This document shows, in pieces, positions 23,301 to 34,300 of a stretch of 64,000 nucleotides of DNA. The translations under genes were made by a program, and so were the position numbers. Location of the stretch: assembly GCF_009389715.1 (NCBI RefSeq), contig NC_052393.1, positions 6,324,001 to 6,388,000 of the forward strand. Direction: 5' to 3'. The DNA comes from Phoenix dactylifera. Lineage: Eukaryota; Streptophyta; Magnoliopsida; Arecales; Arecaceae. The first letter of the stretch is position 1. Every line of letters starts with the position of its first letter. Below the pieces are notes generated by a model that did no database searches, had not been told where the DNA came from, and saw only the letters and a list, made by a program, of their open reading frames with translations.

Positions 23301-26300
23301 GAAGGTCCTCCAGGGGCGGGGAAGAAAACTATGGTTTTGGCATATTTAAGAGATGCTTTTGGACCTGAGAAGTTGAAGGTACTTGTTTATTACTGATGCA
23401 ATAAGCATGTAAGATTTCATTACTCTGTCATAGTTCCTCATGGCATTTCGCAATTCTGCTTTACAGACAAATAATGAGCTGAAGAAAATTGAGCTGAAGG
23501 TATTTCTCTTTTTTATTATTACTTAACGCCTTTTCATGATTTAGAGATCATTTGCCAATTGTAATATGTTTTTAAATGCATTGGCTCGAATGATTATTAT
23601 TCATACTTTAAAGGAGGAAATCATAAACTAATAAACTTTGAGAAATGAAGTCTTCAGTTAAGTAATTAACTGCTGATTTGTGCTTCAGGGTGAATTTGTC
23701 TCCAGCATTAACATAAATGTGAGGATGTCTTTTCAACATGTTGAGGTAAATCTGTCTGATTTGCATGGGTACGAGAAGCATGTCCTAGCATCTTTTATAA
23801 ATGATCCCTGTACACGATCAGACAAAGCTGTACATTGTGATCATAGTAATTGCAGAGGTACGTGGTATTTCCAGTACTATTTAACTTCCAATACTATTTA
23901 ACTTCCAATACATGGTAACTAAGTGCATTCATATGTGAAATTGAGGTCAAACAGTTTCTTGAGGTTGACTGAAATATATGGATATGGCTTGTGCCTGTTG
24001 ATCTCTCTTGTCTAAGTTTTCTTTTGAAATATATATCTTTTTTGGCCTTTTTTTTGCAGCGCTTGTTATCCATGAGGCTGACAAGCTATCAACAGACGCT
24101 CAACATTATCTTCTTTGGCTTATGGAGAAGTACAAAGGTTGTAACAAGATCTTCTTCTGCTGCTCTGATGCCTCAAAGCTTCACATCATGAGGCATCTTT
24201 GCAAGACTGTAAAACTTCTGCCACCTTCAGATAGTGAGGTGATCTACTGTATTTATTTTCTTGTAGAAACGGACAAGTCATATTTGTGAGCTTTGAGCTT
24301 AGGGATTTGAGTTCAGTATAGTTCATTATAGTTTATTGAAGCTCATCTTCAGATTGTCGAAGTTTTGGAGTTCATTGCCACGCAAGAATGCATAGATTTA
24401 CCCCATGCCCTGGCGAAGAGGATTGCAGAGAACTCAAAGCATAATCTTCGACAGGCAATTCGTTCATTTGAAGCCTCCTGGAAGTCAAAGTAAGCAGGCA
24501 GTTTATGAGTACTCACGTTGATGAATCATTATAAACTTTTCTATTATATATCTGTTTCAGATATAGTGCATATATCTTCTTGTGAAACAGATGCGAGTAA
24601 GTCTTTACTGCTAGTCTTCCAATCACTATCTCAAAGCATTAAAACTTTAAAAGGGTCAAGAACATAAAGAAATTTAACAGTAGATAAGTTAAACGTGAGC
24701 AACAGTTTGATTTCAAATATGTGCTGCTATCAAGTAGCTGAATCTCATGAATTTTAGTTCCCCAAAAAATGTTTTAATATTGAATGAGCATAATGGAGAG
24801 AACATGTAAAATGCTCCTTTTTTATTTATTTTTCAGAGTAAAATAGAAATATTGAAGAGGTTCAAATTGTATTGATCATTTTTAACCTTTGATAAAAGGA
24901 AGGGAAGTAAAAAACAGAGAAAGTGAAAAACCTAATACCTATTTTAGCATTTCTCTTTTTCTTCTTCACTTGAAAGTCTTCATGTAGAAAGGTTAAATTA
25001 GTAGTGATGCCAGTTTTCAAGGAAGAAGGTTTATCCATAACCAACATAAAATGCCCAGCTTCATACGGTAGGATGTTCCGTTCATTTTAACAAAATTGTG
25101 TGCAAAGTTTGAATGTTAATATGTCTTTCTGTTTAGCTCCAGGGATATTTATCCCTTCATGAAGTAGCATGCTTGTCATATCTGATAAAATTACTGTCAA
25201 ATACTTTCAGTTTCTTCAATGAAAGTCAACTTGTTTTCCGTTATCTTACCGTCTAAGATTCAAGTTTTATATATAGAAACAAAAATTGTATAGCAGATGA
25301 AAGCCTACTAAAACTGTTTTATCTCTTTCCTCCTCCTCTTCTTTCAGATTTTTGGTTGGGTTTGAAGTCTGATCTTCAGATTTCGGTGGGATTTGAAGTC
25401 TGATATGCCTTAATATAATGTATTGACATGATGGCTTTGTCGGAATTGCTTATTATTTTCTTTTCTACTTTGATCATATCAGGAGCAAGTGTCCTATTTA
25501 TAGCCCACCTACCAACCTGATCAGCTTTTCTTCTCAACTTTTCATGGCCTTATTGCCATGATTTGGACGTATAATGATTTTGTGTGATCAAACATGTTTC
25601 TGGCTTTGTTCTGATTGCAATTTTGTATGTCAATTGGTCTGCTTCTTCAGTAACCTGTCTTCGGTGTAAAATACATGTTATTTTTTTGCACCATATGATC
25701 TTTCAAGGAATGTGTAGGTTTCTTCGACCATCATAGTAGCATATTTAATAATGAAATTTGTGAGAGTAAATTTCTAATATAAACTAGATTTTAATCTGTT
25801 GTGTTGCAACAAGAGGCTGACTTGTCATCTAAACTTTGGCATGGTTTACTTGAACTGCAGCTATTCTTTAAAAGAAAATCAGGAGATCTTAACTGGATGG
25901 GAAGAAGATATTGCTGAGATAGCCAAAAATATTGTTGAAGAGCAAGGCCCAATGCAGTAAGTATTGTTTGAGAAAATTGGTTGGGAAGAATGACATGATC
26001 TTCTTTATGTGTTTCTTTGAATATATGCTTTCATGGAATACTGATCCCATAATTTCTGAGAAAGCTAGAAATACAAATTCAACAATAAAATTGTAAGAAA
26101 AATATGAGAAAAAATTTCATGAATGTCGAAAGCACAAGTATTCAAATGGATCCCGATGATTATAGAGATATGAGATTGCACGTATTTGACTAAGTTGCCT
26201 AATAAAGATACGGGAAAGGGACCCCATAGTTGTAGAGAACACAAGCATGGAAATAGATCCAATAATTGTCGAGAGATGAGAATGCACATGCTTGACCGGT

Positions 26301-27085
26301 TTGCCTAATATTGTTCTGGTATTTTATGCATTGATCAATAATTCTATGCTCTATTGCTTGTGAAATCGTCAGTAACTACATTATGAACAGAGACAACCAT
26401 GGCCTTAGAGTGAGAAAAGGATATTGATGGTGCTCTTTGGTGCACAGATTATACGTCATCCGTGGGAAGCTCAAGAATCTAATTGAGCATGATGTATCAC
26501 CAGACTTTATTTTCAGTGTAAGTTATGTTTACCCTAATCCTGCATGATACCCCAATCAGAGATGCTTGTGATCGAGCAGTTGCTGTTATTGTTAAAAACA
26601 GACTCTGATAACAGAGATGAAGAAGCATCTGGATGACCAATTTCAAGCCAAAATTGATGCCTGGTATCGAGATTTTAACAATGTGAGCCACCACTTGGAT
26701 TTCTCAATGTGATGATTATTTTATGTATTTTGTAGACTAATTTAATGATAAACAATTTACTGATGCTATGCAGCGGGATAATGGGCTAATGCTGGATGCT
26801 GTCAAATCCCAAACTTTTGGACATGATAAATTAGAGTCGTCTGGCAGTAAGCTAAATTATCCAAAGAAGAATGTTCGCCGTTTCATGAGCATCGAAGGTA
26901 AGTTTGTTAAAATATGCTAGGAGTCTCTAGTAATCTGTCTCATGCCCTTTTGCCCTATTACGTCCTAATGTGAATGCTTGCAAATGGATTGAATGTGTTC
27001 CTTTTTAACAGAATTTACTGCAAAGTTTATGAGCTTCTACAAGTCCGCTGCCACCAAGAACAATGGAGGGCCAAATCCATGCTAA
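20350..27085 (+). CDS. RFC3-like AAA+ clamp-loader family protein with N-terminal extension, 11 exons
   Basis: Exons: 20350-21195, 23268-23378, 23467-23499, 23689-23857, 24060-24238, 24353-24489, 25861-25956, 26448-26517, 26602-26682, 26774-26897, 27012-27085. All are GT-AG and join in phase to 639 residues. An in-frame ATG at 20230 would add 40 residues; 20350 or 20365 is preferred because the first 40 residues look like leader. Residues 1-245 are Ser/Pro/Arg-rich and contain a 34-residue tandem duplication at about 180-247. The AAA+ part begins at WAQKYRPK. The P-loop reads GPPGAGKKT, as in the RFC3 (yeast Rfc5) subunit family. Walker B is HEAD and the usual SRC motif is replaced by RHLC. 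Conventional plant RFC3 is about 350 residues, so this is a longer paralogue. By family it would be nuclear and act with PCNA-type clamps; a direct role in loading is uncertain given the altered motifs. Confidence 0.85.
20887..21090 (+). repeat. 102-bp tandem duplication within exon 1 of the RFC3-like gene
   Basis: Copy 1 spans 20887-20988 and copy 2 spans 20989-21090. They differ at only a few positions and the period of 102 keeps the frame. Each copy encodes a 34-residue block containing RPIPAA and AIGTVGSRK and ending in STVVISA. Confidence 0.9.
21400..22180. repeat. Possible solo-LTR or LTR fragment in intron 1 of the RFC3-like gene
   Basis: This part of the 2.1-kb intron differs in texture from its AT-rich surroundings. 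It contains a phrase (ctttgatgcttaagttagat, about 21725-21744) parallel to one at 90-110 in the LTR-like start of the window. No coding domain. Borders are not determined. Confidence 0.3.
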
Positions 27086-27439
27086 AATATTTGCACTTTA
27101 ATGATGTTGTTTTGCATTTGACTATATATATATATATATGCTGTAACTTGCAAGGATAAAGGAGAAGGTTTTAAAAAAAAGGATCATCAAGTAAAGCACG
27201 TCTAGTGCACTTGATCACACAATTGCAGTTCTGATATGTACCTCTATTGGGTATGTAGTGCTTCAAGGTATGTCGAACTTGATATATCTAGATGCTCCTT
27301 TTTTAAGTGGAATATATCTAGATACTCGTTGCTGACTTTTATAACTTTTGGAGTGTATTGATGCAATTATCAGGATCAACTCATTTCAGATTTCTGTGAT
27401 TTATTGTAAATCTTTTAACATCAGAAAACATTCATCATA

Positions 27440-28565
27440 ATTCACGACAGTTATCGACCATTTTCTTCTCCCTGGAAAACAGCAATCCATTCCACACAAT
27501 AGGACTTGGTTGGAGGAATGACTTCAGCCACAATTTCAGAAGATCCTCTAAAATTTCTGTGATTGCTTTCCTTCCAAACAAGCCACCATATAGCAAGCGT
27601 GATCAGGTCCCAACCATTTCTGAATTTTTTTAGCAACAGCAGCTCTCCTCCAATCAGTCCGCACTTGTTGCAGAGATGTAGCCCTCGGGCTAATATCCAA
27701 TTTTTTAACAGAGAAGTGAAATGACTTAAAAGATAAGCAGACTCCTGTGCAGCATTGCATAAAACACAGGTTTCTGAAGAAGGCCAGTTCCTTTTAACAA
27801 GATTATCAGCGGCGAGTAAATTATCCCTAGTTACTATCCATCCATGAATCGTATCCTTCAAAGGGATAGAAGACTTCCAAATCAAATGAAAACCATTTAT
27901 TATAACTCCACCAAAATTCAGAAAATTATAAAAGGAACCCACACTGAAATCTCACTTAGAATACCATCTCCAAATACTCTCATCTTTATCAGAAGTAAAG
28001 GAATAATCTTGAACCAGCATCCGGAGATGAAGGTACCCAGTGTAACTAAAGAGATATCCCATTGAAACATTCCATTTTGCCAAGAAACACAAGAGTTAAC
28101 CAAAAACAAAGGATCATTAGCAATCTCAAGTAACCTCGGAAACAAGTCAGCACATCCGGCCATCTGTCTTTCCAGAAGGTAAAAAAAAAAATCTGTCCTC
28201 AGAACCAAGAGAATAGGAAATGCCACAGAGAAAATAGTCTTTAACCTTAATAACTCCCTTTCAAAAAGCAAAGGCACGAGGAATAGATGTGTAAGCATCC
28301 TAAAGGAACTCATCCTTTAGAAATAATTATTAATGATAGATTTGTCCAAATAAAATCATAATCCGACAATAACTTCCATCACCATATGCCCCCAAGGGCC
28401 AAATTAAAATCTCTTAAATTCCTGCCACCTAACCCATCCTGAATTGTAGGATTACAAACTGATCTCCAATTAACCACATAAAAAACTTCCGCAAGATTCT
28501 TCACTCCCTTCCATAGAAGGATCTCCTGATAGCATCCACTCTTTTGCTCACCTATTAGGAGCTAG
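27440..28565 (-). mobile_element. LINE relic (reverse-transcriptase C-terminal and zf-RVT part)
   Basis: The minus strand carries a decayed zf-RVT domain between about 27942 and 27451. Visible parts are LIWKSSIPLKDTIHGWIVTRD, the Cys pair ETCVLC, and WWLVWKESNHRNFRG. Farther upstream (28560-28330) is the LRDFNLAL-type segment that precedes this domain in plant non-LTR retrotransposons. Several frameshifts and missing endonuclease and RT cores mark it as an old fragment. It lies about 350 bp past the stop of the RFC3-like gene, in opposite orientation. Confidence 0.75.
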
Positions 28566-28667
28566 AAAACTAGAAAAGCAGTATAATGGCACAACAGTTA
28601 AGATACAATTTACTGGTATCAATCTTGCACCAATTGACAACATTTACTGGATGATTTGGGGCCGGGT

Positions 28668-28864
28668 TATATCTTTCGCCCGAAAGAATGATTGATCTTC
28701 TTTCACCCTGGCGACCGCTGGATCACACCCTGTGTAGATCTCAAAGGACTTCGAACTCTTTTATTTGCCTATCTGAACATCTCTCAAAGCAATCATTGTG
28801 CGATCCAATGGTGGATTCGTGCGAAGGAAGGGGAATTCTTCTTTCGGGTGAAAGATACAACCCT
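28668..28864 (+). mobile_element. MITE-like element (family member 3, best-preserved ends)
   Basis: Terminal inverted repeats are clear. The left end reads ccgggttatatctttcgccc followed by gaaagaa. The right end reads ttctttcgggtg followed by aaagatacaaccc, its near-perfect reverse complement. The element is about 197 bp, non-coding, and sits between two opposed LINE relics. Confidence 0.65.
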
Positions 28865-28929
28865 GTCTGGATGGTTAATATGGTACACCAGAAATGAGAC
28901 TGTTTCAAGGCAAATTGAATGCTAAGGAT

Positions 28930-29480
28930 GATTTATGTGCTAAAGTTATTTTCCATCAATGTAACAGCAGGGCACTGGGGTATATTGGTCACCTGGAAAC
29001 CACCCCACCCCCTGCCCCTTACTCATCCGCTATTTCTAATGCAATGGCTACCCCCTCTCCTTAGAGTACGAAGCTAAATCTTGATGGGACTGTCAATGAA
29101 ACTCTTTGTGGTTGTTATCTTTTTAGTTAGAGACTGTAGTGGAAAGCTTATTAACGCAAGATCAACATACCTATTGCGGTGCTCAGTTATCACAGTCGAA
29201 GTCTTTTAGAGCACCATGTAAAGGCATTTCTACTGCTATGTTCAGCTACAGAGCTACTTGACAGTGGATAGAAGTTGATACCAATGTGGTTATTCGTTGG
29301 ATTAATTGTGCTACTAACTCCAAGTCACAACATATACCTCTTCTCATTAAAAGAGTTATCGATGTATTCAAAGTATCTCATATCTCTCATGAAGGTAATA
29401 AATCTGTGGAGGAGAATTCATCCCTGCTGAGCTTAATTTGCCACAAAGGCCTTCGATTGTAGTTTCTAGTAGGTAGCCGT
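28930..29480 (+). mobile_element. LINE relic (RNase H part)
   Basis: The + strand shows a decayed RNase H domain with stops and frameshifts: KLNLDGTVNE near 29069, WIEVDTNVVIRWIN near 29267, and SHISHEGNKSVEE near 29380. This is the normal C-terminal module of plant LINE ORF2. It is oriented oppositely to the relic at 27440-28565. The 3' end probably lies near 29480 but no clear poly-A was found. Confidence 0.65.
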
Positions 29481-29690
29481 ATGGTTTAATTTTTGCTTCT
29501 TCTGAAAAGTAGTTATGTGGCTGAATGTTTTGTTTTTTGTTTTTGTTTCTTCGTAGAGTTTGCTCCCTGGCCGTGTACCCGAGAGAAAAAGAAAGAGAAA
29601 GAAAGAAAGAGCTCAAATGCTAACGAAAGGCCAAAAGCTTCTAAAAGATATACGATATCTCTGCAGCCAAAACGCATTGGTATGTTTCTT

Positions 29691-29817
29691 GGGCTAGAGT
29701 TGTATCTTTTGATTCACCTTTTTTTTCGTGATGTCAAGATTTGTGCAATAGCTGCTTCAAGATCTATGCAGACGAATGGTAGAAGAAGTGTTTTGAGATC
29801 TACATAGGATACAATCC
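29691..29817 (-). mobile_element. MITE-like element (family member 4, short)
   Basis: Ends are agttgtatctttt on the left and ggatacaatcc on the right. Read on the minus strand, the interior ccattcgtctgcatagatct parallels ccatccgtctgcacagctct of the copy at 38803-38972. About 127 bp, non-coding. Confidence 0.5.
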
Positions 29818-30348
29818 AAATATCACAAAAGCAGTCAATCATTTCTGAACCATGTTGGATCCGGTAAGAAAAGAATGTATAGATAAAAATTATATTTCTG
29901 TTACTAGATCATTTAACTTTGAATCTAGTAGCCCAAGTTCGACTCTCCATAGAACCTTTTACGCTACTACCATCTCTTATCATTTCCTTCTTTTTATATT
30001 TTTTAGATTAAAAATAAATTCTATAATTTGGTCAGAAAATTAAGAAAATTCAGACTCCTACGTGGTAATATCCATAGGTACGATATTCATTGAAATATTG
30101 ATTTTTTTTTAAATTTTTTTTTCTGATTTTTCTGTTCACCAAATGATTCTATAAATTATTCTTTGAAATTAAATTGATACAGAGCTTTTTAATTGTTCTC
30201 CAATTATACACGAATTTTATACGCGCATCATAAGTCGGCCCTCGATATGCGGCCTCTATAAGAATAAAAACGGCCCTTCAGTTGCCGCCTCTAAAAGAAA
30301 CTCGGAGCAAGCAAGGGCAGATACGGGAAAGTACGGTCCCTTAACCAC
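29818..30348. other. Intergenic, no gene recognised
   Basis: AT-rich spacer between a MITE and the TIR element. The short open frame at 29852-30043 has no family resemblance and is not called. Confidence 0.45.
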
Positions 30349-30358
30349 CCGTTTGGTG

Positions 30359-31236
30359 GGTGGTTCTATATACACCCCCCCCTATTGCTCAGGACACCCC
30401 CCAAAAATTAAAAAAAAATTAAATACTCTCTACACCCCCCATTTGCTAAGGACACCCCTAAAAAATTAAAAATTTCTAAATTACCCCCCACCCTCTCCAC
30501 CCCCTCACCTAAATTGCTCTCTACACCCCCCAAACCCCCCCCACCCCGCTCTTCCCCTCCAAAACACCTTGCCAACGCCCAAAACCCCCCCGTTCCCCCT
30601 TCTCCCTCTCGTCGTCGGCATTCTCCCGATCTCCGACCACCTCGCCGGCTTCTCCCGGAACCACCTCGCCGGCTTTTCCCGAAATTTTTTTTTTCACGGT
30701 TCGTGCTCCGTTCGGCACTGGATCGCCGAACAAAAGGCTTCTGTTCGGCTGAACAGTGCCGGACAGAAGCCTTCTGTTCGGCACTGTGCAGCCGAACAGA
30801 TCTGTTCGGTTGAGGGTTGCCGAACAGAAGGCTTCTGTTCGGCACTGTTCAGCCGAACAGAAGCCTTTTGTTCGGCGATCCAGTGCCGAACGGAGCACGA
30901 ACCGGGAAAAAAAAAAAATTTCGAAACAAGGTGGAACACGTACCTTTGCGGCCGATTCTTCGTCCCAAATCACTAGTTGCTTGTCCATGCTTCGAATGGG
31001 GCTTAAATCTCCTTCAAAGATCGCCTAAACGATGTAAATGGATCGAGGGGTTTAAGGGGGGTTTGAGGGGGGGTTTTTTTTTTCTTTTCAAAACGAAACG
31101 GAGGAGGAGGAAGGGGGTGTACTGAGAAAATTTCAAGGGTAATATGGTAATTACACTAAAGGTTAGTTTGGGTATTTTTTTTTTGGTTTTTGGGGGGTGT
31201 CCTGAGCAATAGGGGGGGGTGTATATAGAACTACCC
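30359..31236. mobile_element. MULE-like non-autonomous TIR element with internal hairpin
   Basis: The left end (gttctatatacaccccccc, then tattgctcaggacacc) and right end are inverted copies over about 50 bp. The element is flanked by direct 10-bp repeats ccgtttggtg at 30349-30358 and 31237-31246. A target duplication of 9-11 bp is typical of Mutator-like elements. The 878-bp element has no transposase; its open frames fall in the low-complexity and palindromic parts. The terminal motif is repeated imperfectly just inside the left end (ctacaccccccatttgctaa). Its right border lies 93 bp upstream of the pfkB start codon, so it occupies that promoter or 5' UTR. Confidence 0.8.
30681..30922. repeat. 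242-bp near-perfect inverted repeat (hairpin)
   Basis: Arms of about 120 bp pair around a centre at 30800/30801 (aacagatctgtt). From cggttcgtgctccgttcggc at the outer edge inward, the two arms match almost base for base; differences are confined to a few positions near the centre and one or two in the A/T tract. Within each arm the unit gttcggc..gccgaac recurs. Transcription in either direction would give a long hairpin RNA. Confidence 0.92.
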
Positions 31237-31328
31237 CCGTTTGGTGATAGGCCGGCCGCCCTCCACGAGGTTCCCTCTGGAACCTTCTCACCACTTCTTC
31301 TCCTGAGACGCTGGGGCGGTCGGCGGCC

Positions 31329-34300
31329 ATGGCGCTCCCTCCATCTTTTGTCCTCCCTTCCGCCCGCGCCGCCCGCTTCCCCTCTCTCTCCGAGCCCCTC
31401 CTTCCCCCGAAATGCCCTCTCCTCGACTGCTCTCCCCTCGTAAGGCTCCGCCGGAGCGGCCGCCCCGGCAGGAGGAGCGATGGCTTCGGCCTGGGATCCC
31501 GAAGGGAGAAGGATTATATGGCTTTGGAGAGCGGAAGGGTCGGCCTGGGATTCCGAAGGGAGAGGGATTATATGGTTTTGGAAAGCAGAAGGGATGGGTT
31601 GTCTCGGGTTTTTTGTCTTCTTGGGGGCAGCGAGGCGGAGAGGTATCCGTGTAGCGAGAGCGAGGGAGAAGGGGAGCAAGTTGGAGTGGAAGACGAGGAG
31701 GAGATGATGGCTTCCGTTGCGCCCGAGAGATGGGATGTATTGGGCCTTGGGCAGGCCATGGTAATGGCTTCTCCGACTCTTTCCTTTCTTTGGTTGTCAA
31801 TGTGTATTAATCTTTTTCCCATCTTTTGGTCTTGATTATGGTTGTGGAACGCTACATACTGATCGCTACATGGAAAGGTATAATTTTTATAGGGATTAAT
31901 TTGTCAATTATGGATTCAATTTCAATTTTGATGGGAAAATGTGACTTGTTCGGATAGATTTTATGTTTCTATGTTCACAGAGAGCTGAAAGGAGAACTTC
32001 TGTTCTCTGAGTGTATTTTGTTAATCCTGAAATTTTCTTTCTTTATTTCTTTTTAATCCTGAAATTTGTTAATCTTGTACCCATCTTTTGGCTTTGGTTA
32101 TGAGAAAGATTGGATTTTACTGAAATTCGTTTGCTATTAGAAGGTTTTGATTTTAATTTTGATGAAAAAGTATTTGTTTGTTCATAAACATGCTCCCTTT
32201 CACCGGCTTGGGTTGATAAATTTTATATTCTTTCGTTCTCCTGATGTCCCGAGTCTAATTCGTTAATGCTGAAGGTTTCTTTCTTTCTTTTCTTTTTTGC
32301 CTTTTTTTTGGTTTACTTACATTTTAAGTCTTTAACTCCGCTAGGTGGATTTTTCTGGCATGGTCGATGATGAGTTTCTGAAGAGATTGGGGATAGAAAA
32401 GGGCACGAGGAAAGTTGTTAATCATGAGGAGAGGGGTAGGGTGTTGCGGGCTATGGATGGCTGCTGCTATAAGGCTGCTGCTGGAGGTTCTCTCTCGAAT
32501 ACATTGGTGGCTTTGGCGAGACTTGGTAGATGGCCTGGTAGTGGTCCTGTCTTAAACGTTGCTATGGCTGGCAGTGTGGGCAGTGATCCGTTGGGTGGTT
32601 TTTACAGGTAATGCAAAGACCATGCACTGATACTTGTCAAGATCAACAAGATAGTGACTATGGTTTTTGCTGAATATCGAGAGATTGCCATTGTTTAATG
32701 TCAAGTTTTGTGGTTATGAGGAATAACCTGCTGTACTGTAAATCTGTGATTTCTGAAATTTTGTTTATTGGTTTCACAATATTTGTATCAGAAATCTTAT
32801 ATATTATTTTGAAGAGAAGTCATTGTTTTATTCTATGAAATCGTTTGGCTGAAGATTTTACTTTTGTAAAGCTCAAACAAAAGATTAGCATACCTTTCAT
32901 CCCATCTCATCAAAAGACTGCATAAGGAACCATTTTGATGCATGGACTTGGGATGACCTAGATTCCGGGTTTTGAATATAACTTGTTCTCACTGGTATGA
33001 CTCAAATGTAATGTTTTTCTGAGTATTAGAAGTTATTCCAAAATAATTTAGATCTGAGTTATCTATCTCATTTAGTAAATACTGAATGAAATTAGCTGGA
33101 CTTGAGACCCTAATTGCCACAATAACTGCAGATGACAGTTAATAGTACGGAACCTGAATTGAGTATCAAATCATCTTCTGCTCTTCGTCCTGTTTTACAG
33201 AGTTATTGAATGACTACCAAAAGTTATCCCTATATTCTCTTTACCAACCTGTCCTTTTTACTGGTGGTTTAGTGAAAAGATGATTGAAGAGTAATCAATT
33301 ATTTGCATTTTCACATATATCTACTGTAGTTCATGGGATATAGATTGATTCAGTGGTCTTGAACACAGGGCAAAATTGCAAAGGGCAAATGTCAATTTTT
33401 TCTCTAAAGCTGTCAAGGATGGAACAACTGGGACAGTGATTGTTCTCACTACTCCAGATGCCCAGCGCACCATGCTTGCATATCAGGTTAACTCCTTTCT
33501 GGTTTTTATATCATAAGTGACTATAACTTTAGTCTTTGGTTTTTCTTGTACATTTCATCTTTCAGTAATTATGCCTCCAGCATCATTGTGAGATGAAATC
33601 TTATGTAGATGATGCGGAGTTAATACTTGCGAATTGAAGTCCTGTAAAGTTGGAAATTATAATATTGAATTCTTTCTTTATAATATAAACATGTTCCATG
33701 TTATAATTTAACCATCGGATGTGTGGAATTTTGTTTAAATGGTAGCAATGGCAATACATTGTTATCCTTTTATAAAGAAAGTCTGCCTCCCTTTCCAAAA
33801 TATCCATCTGATATCAAAGAAAATGTATCATGGAATAAGAATAATCTCTTGAGGTTGAGAGTGTTTCTCTACCAATTGGCATATCCATATCTGTGAAGCT
33901 CTTGAGTATGAGGGTGTTCCCTACTATTTGACATATCCATATCTATGAATCTTGTAAACACAGTAAAGGAGAAGATACATTCTTTTTATTATGATACGGA
34001 AAAATAAATTGTCTAGTCAAACATTCCCCTTTGAGTTTTGATTACAAGCCTTTATTTTCTTGTCTTGAATTTCTTTGTTTGAAGTGTTTGTGTGTTCTTT
34101 CTACATGCTGTATACTTGTTAGGAACTAATAGGCATCTCTGGATCAGCTGGCATTGGCAGTGGCAGCATGCTAATAATGTGAGTAAAGTATATTTAGGTA
34201 AACAAACATGGGAGGCATGACAGAGAATCTACTACTACTCGATCACTTTTGTAGCTGCATTAACTTTTATCATATAAGGGATAACCTCTCTAAAAATATC

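Noticed and set aside
30408-30988. Several overlapping open frames with repeated NRS, FGTVQP and EQKA units in the TIR element
   Set aside because: They read through the palindrome in all frames and both strands, so the repeats come from the hairpin and not from a protein.
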